Shown here: positions 7,359 through 15,901 of the stretch, one piece after another | Layout of the letters: every line of letters starts with the position of its first letter | How positions within the stretch are numbered: position 1 is the first letter of the stretch | Origin: Oceanicaulis sp052055585 | GTDB lineage: Bacteria > Pseudomonadota > Alphaproteobacteria > Caulobacterales > Maricaulaceae | DNA: 64,000 bases | NCBI RefSeq assembly: GCF_052055585.1 | Contig: NZ_CP170485.1 | Location: 1,426,001 to 1,490,000 of the forward strand | Reading direction: 5' to 3' | Made by a program: the position numbers and the translations under genes | The notes under the pieces: model-generated | Told to the model about the DNA's origin: nothing | The model's database searches: none | What the model saw: only the letters and a program-made list of their open reading frames with translations

Positions 7359-9085
7359 CGCTCGGCTCCGAAGCGGGCGTTGATCCAGTCGGCGATGATC
7401 TGCATCGCCTCGGGATCCATGGTTTCCTCGATCTGGGCGTATTCTGTCATCAGGCCGGTCTGAGCGTTCTGGAACATATGGTTCCGCCCCTCCAGCATGA
7501 CGATCTGCGCGTCCGGGTGATCGGCCAGGATCATCTCCAATCCTCTTACATTGGACTCGGCTACAATCTGGAGATCGAGCGAGCCTTGGAGCGCTAACAC
7601 GGGCTGTTCGATCTGCGAGAACCAGTCCGCCGGATCATAATTCACTAGCGCTCGATACCAGTCGCGGCTCATGGAGTTGATGAAGATCTGCTTTTGATCG
7701 TCTGGCACCTGCAGAGTGTCGAGGCTCTGTTGGCTCAACAGACCGTCCAGCGCAGCCTCGGCGCTTGCCTGGTCGCGGGCATGACGGGCCGCGTCCACCA
7801 GCGTTTCCATGACCGAAACGCGCGCTTGGGTATCAGCGGGGTCAACGCCCATGGCATCAGAGTTCGCCACGATCTGATCAATGATGAAGCGATGGCCTGG
7901 CGTGCCGGGCCCGGCCAGCAAAATGACGAAGGCGGTGTCGACCTCCTGAGCCGCAACGATCGGGGCGATCAATCCACCCTCGCTATGCCCCGCTAGGCCG
8001 ACGGCACTGATCCGGGGGTGATTGCGCATCCAGTCTGCAACAGCTGTAGCATCTGACGCGAAGTCGTATGATGTCGCGCTGGCGAACTCGCCGGTCGAGT
8101 TGGCATATCCCCGGTCGTCATAGCGAAGCACAGCAATCCCCTGACGGGTCAAATGGTCCGCCAGAACGGCGAAGGGCTGGTGAGTCCAGACGGTCTCGTC
8201 GCGGTCTTGCGGACCTGATCCCGAGATCAGCACTACGCCCGGAAACGGTCCGTCTCCCTGAGGCAGGGTCAGGCTGCCTGTCAGCGTCACGCCCTCGGCA
8301 TCGGGGTTATCAATACGGACGTCCTCGATGATGTAGGGGAAGGGCGCTTGCGGGGTTTGAGGGCGGTTGGGGGCCTCAACCGTGTTGGAGACCCGGTCGA
8401 ACGTCACGGTCACGGTGTCATAACCGGGACGCATCCAGTCACCGCTCATACGGTCCCCTTCCAGCTGGCCTTGATAGGTCACATTGGCCGCGGGCACCTG
8501 AAAAGACACCGTGTCGCCGATGCGGTTCAGATTCGTGATGGGAATGTCGTAGGCGGCTTGGGAGATGGAATCGAGGGTCGCACGGGTATCTTCACCGGAT
8601 GTTTGAATTTTCAGGGCGAAATCGAGTGTGGTGTCGCTGCGCACGAGCTGACCTTCCCAGCGACCATCCAGACCCTCAATGATGTGAGCGGTCTGCTCTG
8701 AGGGGCGGGCGAAGCTGGTGGGAATTTGCATGCCCTGACTGAATACGCCGTCATAGCTTTGGGTTGCTGCATTCCATGCGCCATCAAATTCCGCCCCGAT
8801 AGCATTGAGGGAGAAGGTGAAGCGCTCGGTTGAGATCGAAACGGCGCTGATGGGGATTTGCTGACCCGGCGCCTGATCCAGGCTTTCAAGGACAGCGCTC
8901 TGTGTGCCGTCTGCCGTTTCGGAGACAGTGACTTGCAGGCGCAGATCGCCGCCCGGTGTCTGCAGGGTCGCGAGCCAGTCTCCGGTCAGCTCGTCCGGGG
9001 TTTGCGCACTGGCGATGGCTGACGCCAGCAGGACCAGAATCTCACTCACGATAACTGTGAAGAGGGGTTTGGATTTACGGGGCAT
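7355..9085 (-). CDS. Exported alpha/beta hydrolase
   Basis: 576 residues from the ATG at 9085 (upstream in-frame codons lack a signal peptide). The N-terminus is a Sec signal (cleavage near ASAQT). About 230 residues of beta-rich sequence follow, containing two related halves (GDWLATLQTPGGDLRLQV and GRWEGQLVRSDTTLDFAL), then a C-terminal alpha/beta hydrolase domain. The nucleophile elbow is GHSEGG with Ser368. The acid is probably Asp in LQGSLDLQ and the base His in EGRNHMF. The layout is that of exported dienelactone-hydrolase/prolyl-oligopeptidase-like esterases. The substrate cannot be read from the sequence. It lies downstream of the SdpRI-like pair but is separated from it by a strong hairpin. 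Confidence 0.82.
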   Translation of the reverse strand: MPRKSKPLFTVIVSEILVLLASAIASAQTPDELTGDWLATLQTPGGDLRLQVTVSETADGTQSAVLESLDQAPGQQIPISAVSISTERFTFSLNAIGAEFDGAWNAATQSYDGVFSQGMQIPTSFARPSEQTAHIIEGLDGRWEGQLVRSDTTLDFALKIQTSGEDTRATLDSISQAAYDIPITNLNRIGDTVSFQVPAANVTYQGQLEGDRMSGDWMRPGYDTVTVTFDRVSNTVEAPNRPQTPQAPFPYIIEDVRIDNPDAEGVTLTGSLTLPQGDGPFPGVVLISGSGPQDRDETVWTHQPFAVLADHLTRQGIAVLRYDDRGYANSTGEFASATSYDFASDATAVADWMRNHPRISAVGLAGHSEGGLIAPIVAAQEVDTAFVILLAGPGTPGHRFIIDQIVANSDAMGVDPADTQARVSVMETLVDAARHARDQASAEAALDGLLSQQSLDTLQVPDDQKQIFINSMSRDWYRALVNYDPADWFSQIEQPVLALQGSLDLQIVAESNVRGLEMILADHPDAQIVMLEGRNHMFQNAQTGLMTEYAQIEETMDPEAMQIIADWINARFGAER

Positions 9086-9171
9086 GTGGGAGGACCTTTC
9101 TGTGAAATCCGGACACAGCTCTCCCGTCAGCCGCAAAGCGGGCTGTGGGGCCGTGTCGTCGTGTGGGAGGC

Positions 9172-9194
9172 GCCGGAGCGCTTGGCGCTCCGGC
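9172..9194 (-). terminator. GC-rich hairpin, possible terminator of the SdpI-like gene
   Basis: Perfect ten-base arms GCCGGAGCGC / GCGCTCCGGC with a three-base loop lie seven bases beyond the stop of the SdpI-like gene. There is no T-tract on either side, so it may act with Rho or only stabilise the transcript. Confidence 0.45.
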
Positions 9195-9200
9195 TGTTTA

Positions 9201-9806
9201 TCAGGCGTCTGCTTCAGTCTTTGAGCCGACCATGGCCATCAGGCATCGACCGACCACCAGAAGGGATCCGATGACAGCCACGGCGCTCAGGACGAAGGGA
9301 GCGTAATCCTGCGGTGTGATGAATGAGGCGAGGATGTAGAACGCGCCGGTCAACATCAGCACCAAACCGGAAAAGCGGGCGATGGACTGGCGTTGCGCCA
9401 TGGTTGCGCCGCTCTGGCTCAGGGACGCAGGGCGTTTCGGGATGGCGTTTGCGATCACAATCAACGCGATACCGAAAGCGTAGCCCAGAATGCGGGTTTC
9501 CCAGGCGTCCGTGATCCATTCCAGTCCTGAAGTGAACAGGACCGTCAGCGCCAGAGGTATCAGGATCAGAATGCCGGCCGACCGGATTGATTGCCTGAGT
9601 GTGACACGATCTTCCTCTGCGGGTGCGTTGTCCTGATTGCTGAACTTCAGGGTTTCAACGATCAGCCAGGCGACCGGCATGAAGACGGAGGCGAGGATGA
9701 ACATCCAGGCTTCGTCAGGCTCACGCACCGCCATGACGCCGGCAAGTGGAAAGGCCAGGGCCAGTACCGCGGCGGTGGAATAGAACGGGGCTTTAGTTTG
9801 CGCCAT
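9201..9806 (-). CDS. SdpI-like integral membrane protein
   Basis: 201 residues with about six hydrophobic segments, hence an inner-membrane protein. ATG 9806 is chosen because AAGGA lies eight bases upstream; the ATG at 9815 sits directly on that Shine-Dalgarno. The segment IANAIPKRPAS after the fourth helix recalls the GN-xPK motif of SdpI proteins. The gene overlaps the end of an SdpR-type ArsR repressor by 14 bases, the same arrangement as sdpRI in Bacillus, where SdpI gives immunity to the SdpC toxin and sequesters SdpR. The canonical GIRTPWTL motif of SdpI is not present, so family membership is tentative and rests partly on context. Confidence 0.55.
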   Translation of the reverse strand: MAQTKAPFYSTAAVLALAFPLAGVMAVREPDEAWMFILASVFMPVAWLIVETLKFSNQDNAPAEEDRVTLRQSIRSAGILILIPLALTVLFTSGLEWITDAWETRILGYAFGIALIVIANAIPKRPASLSQSGATMAQRQSIARFSGLVLMLTGAFYILASFITPQDYAPFVLSAVAVIGSLLVVGRCLMAMVGSKTEADA

Positions 9807-10098
9807 GGTCTTCATCCTTTGCGCTGTCAGATCGACCCTCACCCAGGCCAAAGGTCTTCGCGAAACCAAGCAGGGCGTCTTCGAGCACGCTCAGCTTGAT
9901 GCGATAGGTGATCGTCTTTCCGGTTTTGGTGGCGTCTACAAGGTTGGCGTCCTTGAGCACGGCGAAGTGCGCCGACATCGTCGGTTTGGAGACGTCGAAC
10001 TCCGAAGCGAGTTCGCCCGCTGTCATGGGGCGTTCCCTGAGGAGCTCCAGAACACGCCGACGGGTCGGATCGGAGAGGGCTTTGAATACATTGCTCAT
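9793..10098 (-). CDS. ArsR-family repressor, SdpR-like
   Basis: Small winged-helix regulator of 101 residues from ATG 10098. It begins MSNVFKALSDPTRRRVLELL, the typical opening of the autorepressor SdpR subgroup, followed by MTAGELASEF-VSKPTMSAHF (recognition helix) and the wing (TKTGKTITYRI). It lacks the ELCVC-type metal site of metal-sensing ArsR proteins. It is translationally coupled to the membrane protein downstream and probably represses its own operon through the palindrome just upstream of the start. Confidence 0.82.
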   Translation of the reverse strand: MSNVFKALSDPTRRRVLELLRERPMTAGELASEFDVSKPTMSAHFAVLKDANLVDATKTGKTITYRIKLSVLEDALLGFAKTFGLGEGRSDSAKDEDHGAN

Positions 10099-10106
10099 GA
10101 GTAGAT

Positions 10107-10118
10107 GATTAGCTAATC
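10107..10118. promoter_or_regulatory. Palindrome upstream of the ArsR/SdpR-like gene
   Basis: Perfect 12-base palindrome GATTAGCTAATC, nine bases before the ArsR-type start codon. Its size and place suit an autorepressor operator. No binding data; inferred from position. Confidence 0.45.
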
Positions 10119-10223
10119 GTCGAATTGATGGCAAGGGAATAATTCGAGAAACGTCTAATTATGTGATCAGGGTGCGCTGTCACGACGCTTGATGCGGGGG
10201 GCGGGGAGGCTTATTTGGGGCCT

Positions 10224-11204
10224 ATGGTCAATCTGATTACATCCCGCACCGCCGCGCACGACGCTCGCGCCGCGCGCCACCCGGAAAAGCAGAAGCGTCC
10301 GGATACGCCCGTTCTGCGAAAGCCGGACTGGATTCGCGTCAAGGCGCCCGCTGGCGGCGTGTTTTCCGAGACCCGCAATGTGGTCAAGGACAACAACCTG
10401 GTCACGGTGTGTGAAGAGGCGGGTTGTCCGAATATCGGTGAATGCTGGTCGCAAAAGCATGCGACCTTCATGATCATGGGCGAGACCTGCACCCGCGCTT
10501 GCAGCTTCTGCAATGTGAAGACGGGATTGCCCGATGCGCTGGACACGGACGAGCCGCGTCGCGTGGCGGATGCTGTCGCGACCATGGAGCTCAAGCACGT
10601 CGTTATCACGTCCGTTGATCGGGATGATCTGTCAGACGGCGGGGCAGAGCATTTCGCCCAGGTGATCCGGGCGATCCGTGAAGCCGCGCCGGGCACGACC
10701 ATCGAGATCCTGACGCCGGACTTTCTGCGCAAGCCGGGCGCAGCCGAAGTCGTGATCGACGCCAAGCCGGACGTCTTCAACCACAATCTGGAAACCGTGC
10801 CGCGGCTCTATCTCGGCATTCGTCCGGGTGCGCGCTATTACCATTCCCTGCGTCTTCTGGAGCGGGTGAAGGAACGCGATCCCAGCCAGTTCACAAAATC
10901 GGGCATCATGGTTGGCCTTGGCGAGACCAAGGAAGAAGTGATGCAGGTGATGGATGATATGCGCTCGGCCGGGATCGATTTCCTGACCATCGGCCAGTAT
11001 CTGCAGCCGACCCGCAAACACGCGGCTGTCGATCGTTACGTCACGCCCGAAGAATTCAAGAGCTATGAGACCATTGCCCGCGCCAAGGGCTTCCTGATGG
11101 TGTCTGCCAGTCCTCTCACACGCTCCAGCTATCACGCCGGAGATGATTTCGAGCGCATGCGCGCCGCCCGCGAAGCGGCGCTGGCGTCGGGCAAAACCGT
11201 CTAG
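10224..11204 (+). CDS. lipA: Lipoyl synthase
   Basis: Radical SAM enzyme of 326 residues that inserts two sulfur atoms into octanoyl groups on lipoyl domains. The auxiliary cluster motif is CEEAGCPNIGEC (Cys63, 68, 74), the radical SAM cluster CTRACSFC (Cys89, 93, 96), and the C-terminal SPLTRSSYHAG segment carries the conserved Ser ligand. ATG 10224 is preferred over the TTG three codons upstream; the Shine-Dalgarno is weak (TTGGGG). It is followed after eight bases by the COQ10/RatA gene, a common alphaproteobacterial pairing. Its product supplies the cofactor used by the E3-containing complexes encoded at the left edge. Confidence 0.97.
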   Translation: MVNLITSRTAAHDARAARHPEKQKRPDTPVLRKPDWIRVKAPAGGVFSETRNVVKDNNLVTVCEEAGCPNIGECWSQKHATFMIMGETCTRACSFCNVKTGLPDALDTDEPRRVADAVATMELKHVVITSVDRDDLSDGGAEHFAQVIRAIREAAPGTTIEILTPDFLRKPGAAEVVIDAKPDVFNHNLETVPRLYLGIRPGARYYHSLRLLERVKERDPSQFTKSGIMVGLGETKEEVMQVMDDMRSAGIDFLTIGQYLQPTRKHAAVDRYVTPEEFKSYETIARAKGFLMVSASPLTRSSYHAGDDFERMRAAREAALASGKTV

Positions 11205-11212
11205 AGAGTTCC

Positions 11213-11734
11213 ATGAGCGCCGAACACGTCGAACGGATGCGCTTGCGCTACCGGCCGGAGGATCTCTTCGAGCTGGTTAGTGATGTTCGGCGCTATCCGG
11301 AGTTCATCAAGCCGATCACCGCCATGCGTATCACCCATGACGGGGTGACGGAGGGCGTCGGGGAACTGGACGCTGAAGCCCGCGTACGCTTCAAATTCGT
11401 GCGTGAAGGCTTCACGACCCGGGTCAAGCTCGACCGGAAAGCGCGTACAATCGACGTCGCCTATCTGTCCGGTCCGTTTCACGAGCTCGCAACGCACTGG
11501 GACTTTCACCGGTTGGAGGATGGGTCGACGCTGGTGGATTTCTGGATTCGCTATGCGTTCAAGAACCCGGTCCTGCAGATGCTGCTCGACGGCAACCGTG
11601 CTCGGGCAATCCGGTATCTGATCAGCGCTTTTGAGGACGAGGCCGCCAATCGTTATGACAAGGTGGGCGAACCTGATTTCGATCTGAGCCCGGCGCTTGC
11701 TGCAATCCCTGAGCCTACCGGGATGTCAGGATAG
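11213..11734 (+). CDS. RatA/COQ10-type START-domain protein
   Basis: 173-residue single-domain START/polyketide-cyclase-like protein. The opening RYRPEDLFELVSDVRRYPEFI, the YLSGPFHELATHWDF segment and the late DFWIRYAFKNPVLQ segment match the family that includes yeast Coq10 and Escherichia coli RatA. In mitochondria and alphaproteobacteria the likely role is binding ubiquinone or its precursors; the RatA toxin annotation is best treated as a name only. It lies in the lipA operon and overlaps the convergent cinA gene by nine bases. Confidence 0.85.
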   Translation: MSAEHVERMRLRYRPEDLFELVSDVRRYPEFIKPITAMRITHDGVTEGVGELDAEARVRFKFVREGFTTRVKLDRKARTIDVAYLSGPFHELATHWDFHRLEDGSTLVDFWIRYAFKNPVLQMLLDGNRARAIRYLISAFEDEAANRYDKVGEPDFDLSPALAAIPEPTGMSG

Positions 11735-12211
11735 GGCATCGATCAGTAGCTTGAGCGCCTGTTCAACGGTCAAAGCACGCACCCGCTCCCGTCCCACTTC
11801 ACCGAAACGGCGGCTCACCGTACGGGTCGGCTTTCCGGCCTGAGCCAGACCAAACCAGACCAGACCCACAGGTTTATCGGCGCTTCCACCGCCGGGGCCT
11901 GCAATGCCGGTCACTGAAACGGTGAGATTGGCCTGGCTGTGGATCAGGGCGCCATTCGCCATTTGCGCTGCGGTCTGCGATGAGACTGCGCCATGGGCGT
12001 GGAGCGTCTGTGGTGAGACTTCCAGCATCTCCATTTTTGCCGTGTTGGAATAGGTGACGAAACCGCGATCCACCACGGCTGAGGATCCGGCGATATCGGT
12101 CAGCGCGCCAGCGATGAGGCCGCCTGTGCAGGATTCAGCGGTGGCGATCATCACGCCGCGCGTCCGGGCCAACTCGATAACCTGCCGGGCATAGCTGTTC
12201 GCGGCACTCAT
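11726..12211 (-). CDS. pncC: CinA C-terminal domain protein (nicotinamide mononucleotide deamidase)
   Basis: 161 residues comprising only the CinA C-terminal amidase domain. The catalytic segment AESCTGG (Ser27) and the TGIAGPGGGSADKPVGLVW segment are intact. The family deamidates NMN in pyridine nucleotide salvage. ATG 12211 overlaps the ispDF stop as ATGA, so it is translated from the same mRNA. Confidence 0.88.
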   Translation of the reverse strand: MSAANSYARQVIELARTRGVMIATAESCTGGLIAGALTDIAGSSAVVDRGFVTYSNTAKMEMLEVSPQTLHAHGAVSSQTAAQMANGALIHSQANLTVSVTGIAGPGGGSADKPVGLVWFGLAQAGKPTRTVSRRFGEVGRERVRALTVEQALKLLIDALS

Positions 12212-13353
12212 GATGCTAAGCCCGTCACGATGGCTTCCGCCGCCAGGCCTTCGCCGCGACCCGTAAAGCCCAGCTGTTCAGTGGTGGTTGCCTTGATGTT
12301 TACACGTCTGGTGTCAAGACCCATGATTTGAGCGACGCGATGCTTCATCGCCGATTTGTGCGGGCCAATTTTCGGGCGTTCGCAAATCAGTGTCACATCC
12401 ACATGCACCGGGCGGACGCCGGCCTCTGCGGCGATCTTGACGACATGCTCAAGGAACATGGCTGAATCCGCGCCTTTCCATTGATTGTCGCTTGGGGGGA
12501 AATGGTCTCCGATGTCACCGAGCCCGGCCGCACCCAGCAGGGCGTCGGTAATGGCGTGAAGTCCGGCGTCCGCGTCCGAGTGACCGATTAGTCGGTACGG
12601 ACACTCGATGAACACGCCGCACAAATGGACCCCGTCTCCTGAGGCCATCCGATGAACGTCATAGCCCAAGCCGGTGATCGTAACCGGTACAGGAGTTTGA
12701 ACCGCTGACCTGTTCAGAAGCTGTTCGGCGCGTTCAAAATCCTGCGGATAGGTCACCTTGAAATTCGCCTCTTCACCTTGGGTGAGGTCAATAGTCAGCC
12801 CTTGCGAGCGCGCCAGAGACACTTCGTCAGGGTAATCGGACTGCGCTGCCGAGAACGCCTCGCGAAGACGGTCCGTGTGGAAGGCCTGCGGGGTTTGCAG
12901 GCGGTAGAGGTTTTCACGGTTGACGGCTGTCACGCCCTCATCTGCATCCCGCACGAGCGCGTCGGAGACAGGCAGGGCGGGCGCAGCGCCGTCATGGGAT
13001 TTGAGCGCGTCCAGCAAGCCAGCAATGATCGTTTGAGAGAGCATCGGGCGCGCGGCGTCGTGGATGAGCACGGTGTCGCTCCGGGCCAGCGACAGCGCAT
13101 TTCGAACCGACGCAGTTCGCGTCTCGCCGCCCTCAACCAGATCGGCGCGCGCACCAGAAAGGCAGGCGCGAACCTGCTCGGCCTGACCGGGGGCATGGGC
13201 AATGATGATTTGGCCGCATGCGGGGTCGCAGGCGAAGCGCTCTATGCTCCAGCTCAGCATGGGGCGACCCGCCAGCATACGAAATTGCTTGGGCGTATCG
13301 CCGCCAGCGCGTTCTCCACGACCGGCGGCGACGATGCATGCGGTATAGCCCAT
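12208..13353 (-). CDS. ispDF: Bifunctional IspD/IspF enzyme of the MEP pathway
   Basis: 381-residue fusion that performs two non-consecutive steps of isoprenoid precursor synthesis. Residues 1 to about 215 are IspD (2-C-methyl-D-erythritol 4-phosphate cytidylyltransferase): AAGRGERAGGDTPKQF at 9-24 binds CTP, with LIHDAARP near 97. Residues about 224-381 are IspF (MECDP synthase): GLGYDVHRM carries the metal ligands Asp232 and His234, and HSDAD follows at 258-262. The fusion is common in alphaproteobacteria. ATG 13353 starts directly at MGYTACIVAAG. It overlaps cinA by four bases. Confidence 0.95.
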   Translation of the reverse strand: MGYTACIVAAGRGERAGGDTPKQFRMLAGRPMLSWSIERFACDPACGQIIIAHAPGQAEQVRACLSGARADLVEGGETRTASVRNALSLARSDTVLIHDAARPMLSQTIIAGLLDALKSHDGAAPALPVSDALVRDADEGVTAVNRENLYRLQTPQAFHTDRLREAFSAAQSDYPDEVSLARSQGLTIDLTQGEEANFKVTYPQDFERAEQLLNRSAVQTPVPVTITGLGYDVHRMASGDGVHLCGVFIECPYRLIGHSDADAGLHAITDALLGAAGLGDIGDHFPPSDNQWKGADSAMFLEHVVKIAAEAGVRPVHVDVTLICERPKIGPHKSAMKHRVAQIMGLDTRRVNIKATTTEQLGFTGRGEGLAAEAIVTGLAS

Positions 13354-13461
13354 GACGAGGCGCTCATCCTTGTTATTGCCTTTGCAGCGATAGGCAATTC
13401 AGAGCACGTCGTCCAGCGTTCGGGCTGACCGAGCGCCAGTCCTGATGAGCGCAACGCTGAA

Positions 13462-13665
13462 TCAGGGGTTCAGCGGACAGTAATCGCTGAAGACGTCGTA
13501 GATTGCGCCATTGTGGTAGATGCGGACGCTCCAGAAAGCGCCGACCGGCGTGCATGACAGAACGACAGCGTCCTCAGGAATGGTGGAGGCCTGTGCGGCC
13601 GGTGTGGCGAGCAGTGCGGACAGGCCCAGTGCGACAGCGCCGAGCATGAAACGGATGGATGTCAT
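13462..13665 (-). CDS. Small exported protein with two cysteines
   Basis: 67-residue protein, not recognised. A clear signal peptide (cleavage near AQA-ST) leaves a mature peptide of about 40 residues containing one Cys pair (LSCTPVG and DYCPLNP), which may form a disulfide in the periplasm. GGGAGA lies six bases before the ATG at 13665, supporting a real gene. It is divergent from dusB. Confidence 0.6.
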   Translation of the reverse strand: MTSIRFMLGAVALGLSALLATPAAQASTIPEDAVVLSCTPVGAFWSVRIYHNGAIYDVFSDYCPLNP

Positions 13666-13838
13666 TGGTGTCTCCCGATTATCAGCAGCAAGAAAACAAC
13701 CCTGAGAATATATAGCTCTCGAGTCAATCTCCTCTCAGGAGTGCTATTGGCGCGGCCTTGCTGAAAGCGCGATGCCATGAACTCTGATATTTCACACCCT
13801 CTCTGGAAGAGTGGACCCAGACACGGTATTTCAGACTT

Positions 13839-14858
13839 ATGTCGCTTTCTCAGCCCCTTCTTTCCTGTTTCGATATCGGTCCTGTTCGCGTTGAGCGTCC
13901 GGTATTGCTCGCGCCCATGTCGGGGGTGACCGACTGGCCGATCCGCAAGCAGGCGTTCAAGTTCGGCGCAGGGCTTGTCGTCAGCGAAATGGTGGCGTGT
14001 GAGACGTTGGCGCAGGGGCGCGAGGACGTCATCCGTCGCATGCGCGCGGATGACGATTGCGGGCCTCATGTCATCCAGCTTGCCGGTCGGGAAGCGCACT
14101 GGATGGAGGTGGGGGCGCGTCTGGCCGAGGAGGCTGGTGCGGACATTATCGACATCAATATGGGCTGCCCGGCGCGCCAGGTGACACGGGGGCTAAGCGG
14201 CTCGGCCCTGATGCGGGACCTCGATCACGCGCTGACCCTTGTTGAAGCCACGGTGAAGGCCGTGTCCGTCCCCGTAACACTGAAAATGCGTCTGGGCTGG
14301 GACCATGACAGCCTGAACGCCCCGGAACTTGCACGTCGCGCACAGGATGCAGGTGTTCAGATGGTCACCGTTCATGGGCGCACACGACAGCAGTTTTACA
14401 AGGACCAGGCGGACTGGTCTGCAGTCGCCCGTGTGAGAGAATCCATCTCCATCCCCCTGATCGTGAATGGCGACATCGAAACGCCTGATCAGGCCCGGGA
14501 AGCCTTGCGGCTTTCGGGGGCTGATGGAGTCATGGTGGGGCGCGCCTCCCAGGGCAGGCCCTGGCTGCCCGGCGCAATCGCCGATGTATTGTGTGACGGC
14601 CAGACGTTCTGTGAACCGGGACTTGAGGAGGGCGCTCAGGCTCTGGCGGACGCTCTGACCGATAGCGTGACATTGTACGGTGAGCACCTGGGCGTCCGTA
14701 CGATGCGTAAGCATTTTGCGAGTTTTGTGGATTGGGCGCTGACCGATGATGACGATGCCCGCGAATGGCGGGGACGCTTGTGCCGGGCCCGCAATGAACA
14801 AGACGCCCGAGAAGAGCTGATGGCTTTCGCGCGAACCAAGCGGGCGCGTGCAGCTTGA
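13839..14858 (+). CDS. dusB: tRNA-dihydrouridine synthase B (NifR3)
   Basis: FMN enzyme of 339 residues that reduces uridines in tRNA. The APMSGVTDWPIRK opening, SEMVACE, the catalytic Cys110 in NMGCPARQV, TVHGRTRQQFY, and VNGDI and GVMVGRAS phosphate-binding segments are all present. In alphaproteobacteria this gene (nifR3) heads the ntrBC operon, and here it overlaps ntrB by four bases (TTGA). The 173-base region upstream, shared with the divergent small gene, should hold the operon promoter; a seven-base inverted repeat, CCTGAGA/TCTCAGG (13701-13739), is the only notable structure in it. Confidence 0.95.
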   Translation: MSLSQPLLSCFDIGPVRVERPVLLAPMSGVTDWPIRKQAFKFGAGLVVSEMVACETLAQGREDVIRRMRADDDCGPHVIQLAGREAHWMEVGARLAEEAGADIIDINMGCPARQVTRGLSGSALMRDLDHALTLVEATVKAVSVPVTLKMRLGWDHDSLNAPELARRAQDAGVQMVTVHGRTRQQFYKDQADWSAVARVRESISIPLIVNGDIETPDQAREALRLSGADGVMVGRASQGRPWLPGAIADVLCDGQTFCEPGLEEGAQALADALTDSVTLYGEHLGVRTMRKHFASFVDWALTDDDDAREWRGRLCRARNEQDAREELMAFARTKRARAA

Positions 14859-15901
14859 GTGCGCCTCCTCCCTCTCTGGCCGAACGCGCCGCTGAAGCCG
14901 CACCCGTTGCGCTGGTTCTTCTTGATAGCGCGGGCGCTATCGTCTTTGCGAATTTGCGGGCTGAAACCCTCTTTGGCCAATCCAGCCGTCGACTGATTGG
15001 CAAATCGCTTGAAGAGACTGGCCCAGTCGGATTGGCCGCATGCGAACTGGCGCGTCGCGCGCTAGCCGAGAACCGCTCTGTCTATGGTCATGATCTGCCG
15101 GTGGGGATTGAAGACCGGGCGCTGAGAATCTCAGTGGATGCTTCGCCTGATGAAACAGGGGTCTGTGTCTGTCTTCGCCCGTGGCCGGAATCGGGCGGGG
15201 GCGCGCGCAGCGAGATCGCGGCGAACGCGGCGGCGGGCTTTGGCATGATGCTGTCGCATGAATTGAAGAACCCGATGGCCGGCGCACGGGGCGCGGCCCA
15301 GCTGATCGCCCAGAGTGAGGATGAGGAGAGCCGGGAGCTGGCGACCCTTATCATCACCGAGCTTGACCGGGCGAGGCGCATTGCGGAGCGCTGGAGCCGG
15401 GTCGGCGATATTGGCCCACCCCGGCTTGGCACTGTGAATCTGCATGCGCTTGTACGTGAAGCCGTTCGGTCCGCCCGGGCGTCAGCGGCGCCCAATGTTG
15501 TTTGGCTTGAGTATTTTGATCCCTCCTTGCCCGATGCACGAGCTGACCGGGATCTGGTCTCTCAGGCGGTTTTGAATCTGCTGATCAATGCGGGCGAAGC
15601 GGCGAGCCAGGGTGGTGGACGGGTGAAGGTCTACACGCGCTACAGGCACCCTTTGCCTGGCGGTCCTGCGCCGGATGCGCGGCTTGAAATCGCGATCGAG
15701 GATGACGGTCCAGGCGTGGATGAAACGCTGCGGGATGCGATTTTCAATCCGTTCGTTACGGGCAAACCTGCGGGAGAAGGTCTGGGCCTAGCGCTTGTCA
15801 GTCGTGTCGCTGATCTTCTCAATGGTGGGGTTGAGTATGATACCAGACCGGGGCGCACGGTGTTTCATTTCTATCTGCCCATAGAGCGTGAGGACGGATG
15901 A
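14855..15901 (+). CDS. ntrB: Nitrogen regulation sensor kinase NtrB
   Basis: Soluble histidine kinase of 348 residues: an N-terminal PAS domain (about 15-120), then the HisKA box SHELKNPMAGARGAAQL with phospho-acceptor His135, and an HATPase domain with DDGPGVDE (N/G1 region) and GEGLGLALV. By homology it controls NtrC according to nitrogen state through PII. The start is a TTG overlapping the dusB stop (TTGA); no in-frame ATG or GTG exists before the PAS domain. It overlaps ntrC as ATGA. Confidence 0.9.
   Translation: MSAPPPSLAERAAEAAPVALVLLDSAGAIVFANLRAETLFGQSSRRLIGKSLEETGPVGLAACELARRALAENRSVYGHDLPVGIEDRALRISVDASPDETGVCVCLRPWPESGGGARSEIAANAAAGFGMMLSHELKNPMAGARGAAQLIAQSEDEESRELATLIITELDRARRIAERWSRVGDIGPPRLGTVNLHALVREAVRSARASAAPNVVWLEYFDPSLPDARADRDLVSQAVLNLLINAGEAASQGGGRVKVYTRYRHPLPGGPAPDARLEIAIEDDGPGVDETLRDAIFNPFVTGKPAGEGLGLALVSRVADLLNGGVEYDTRPGRTVFHFYLPIEREDG

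Noticed and set aside
11213..11734. RatA as a toxin of a toxin-antitoxin system
   Set aside because: No antitoxin partner is next to it; the position after lipA and the START fold fit the COQ10 role.
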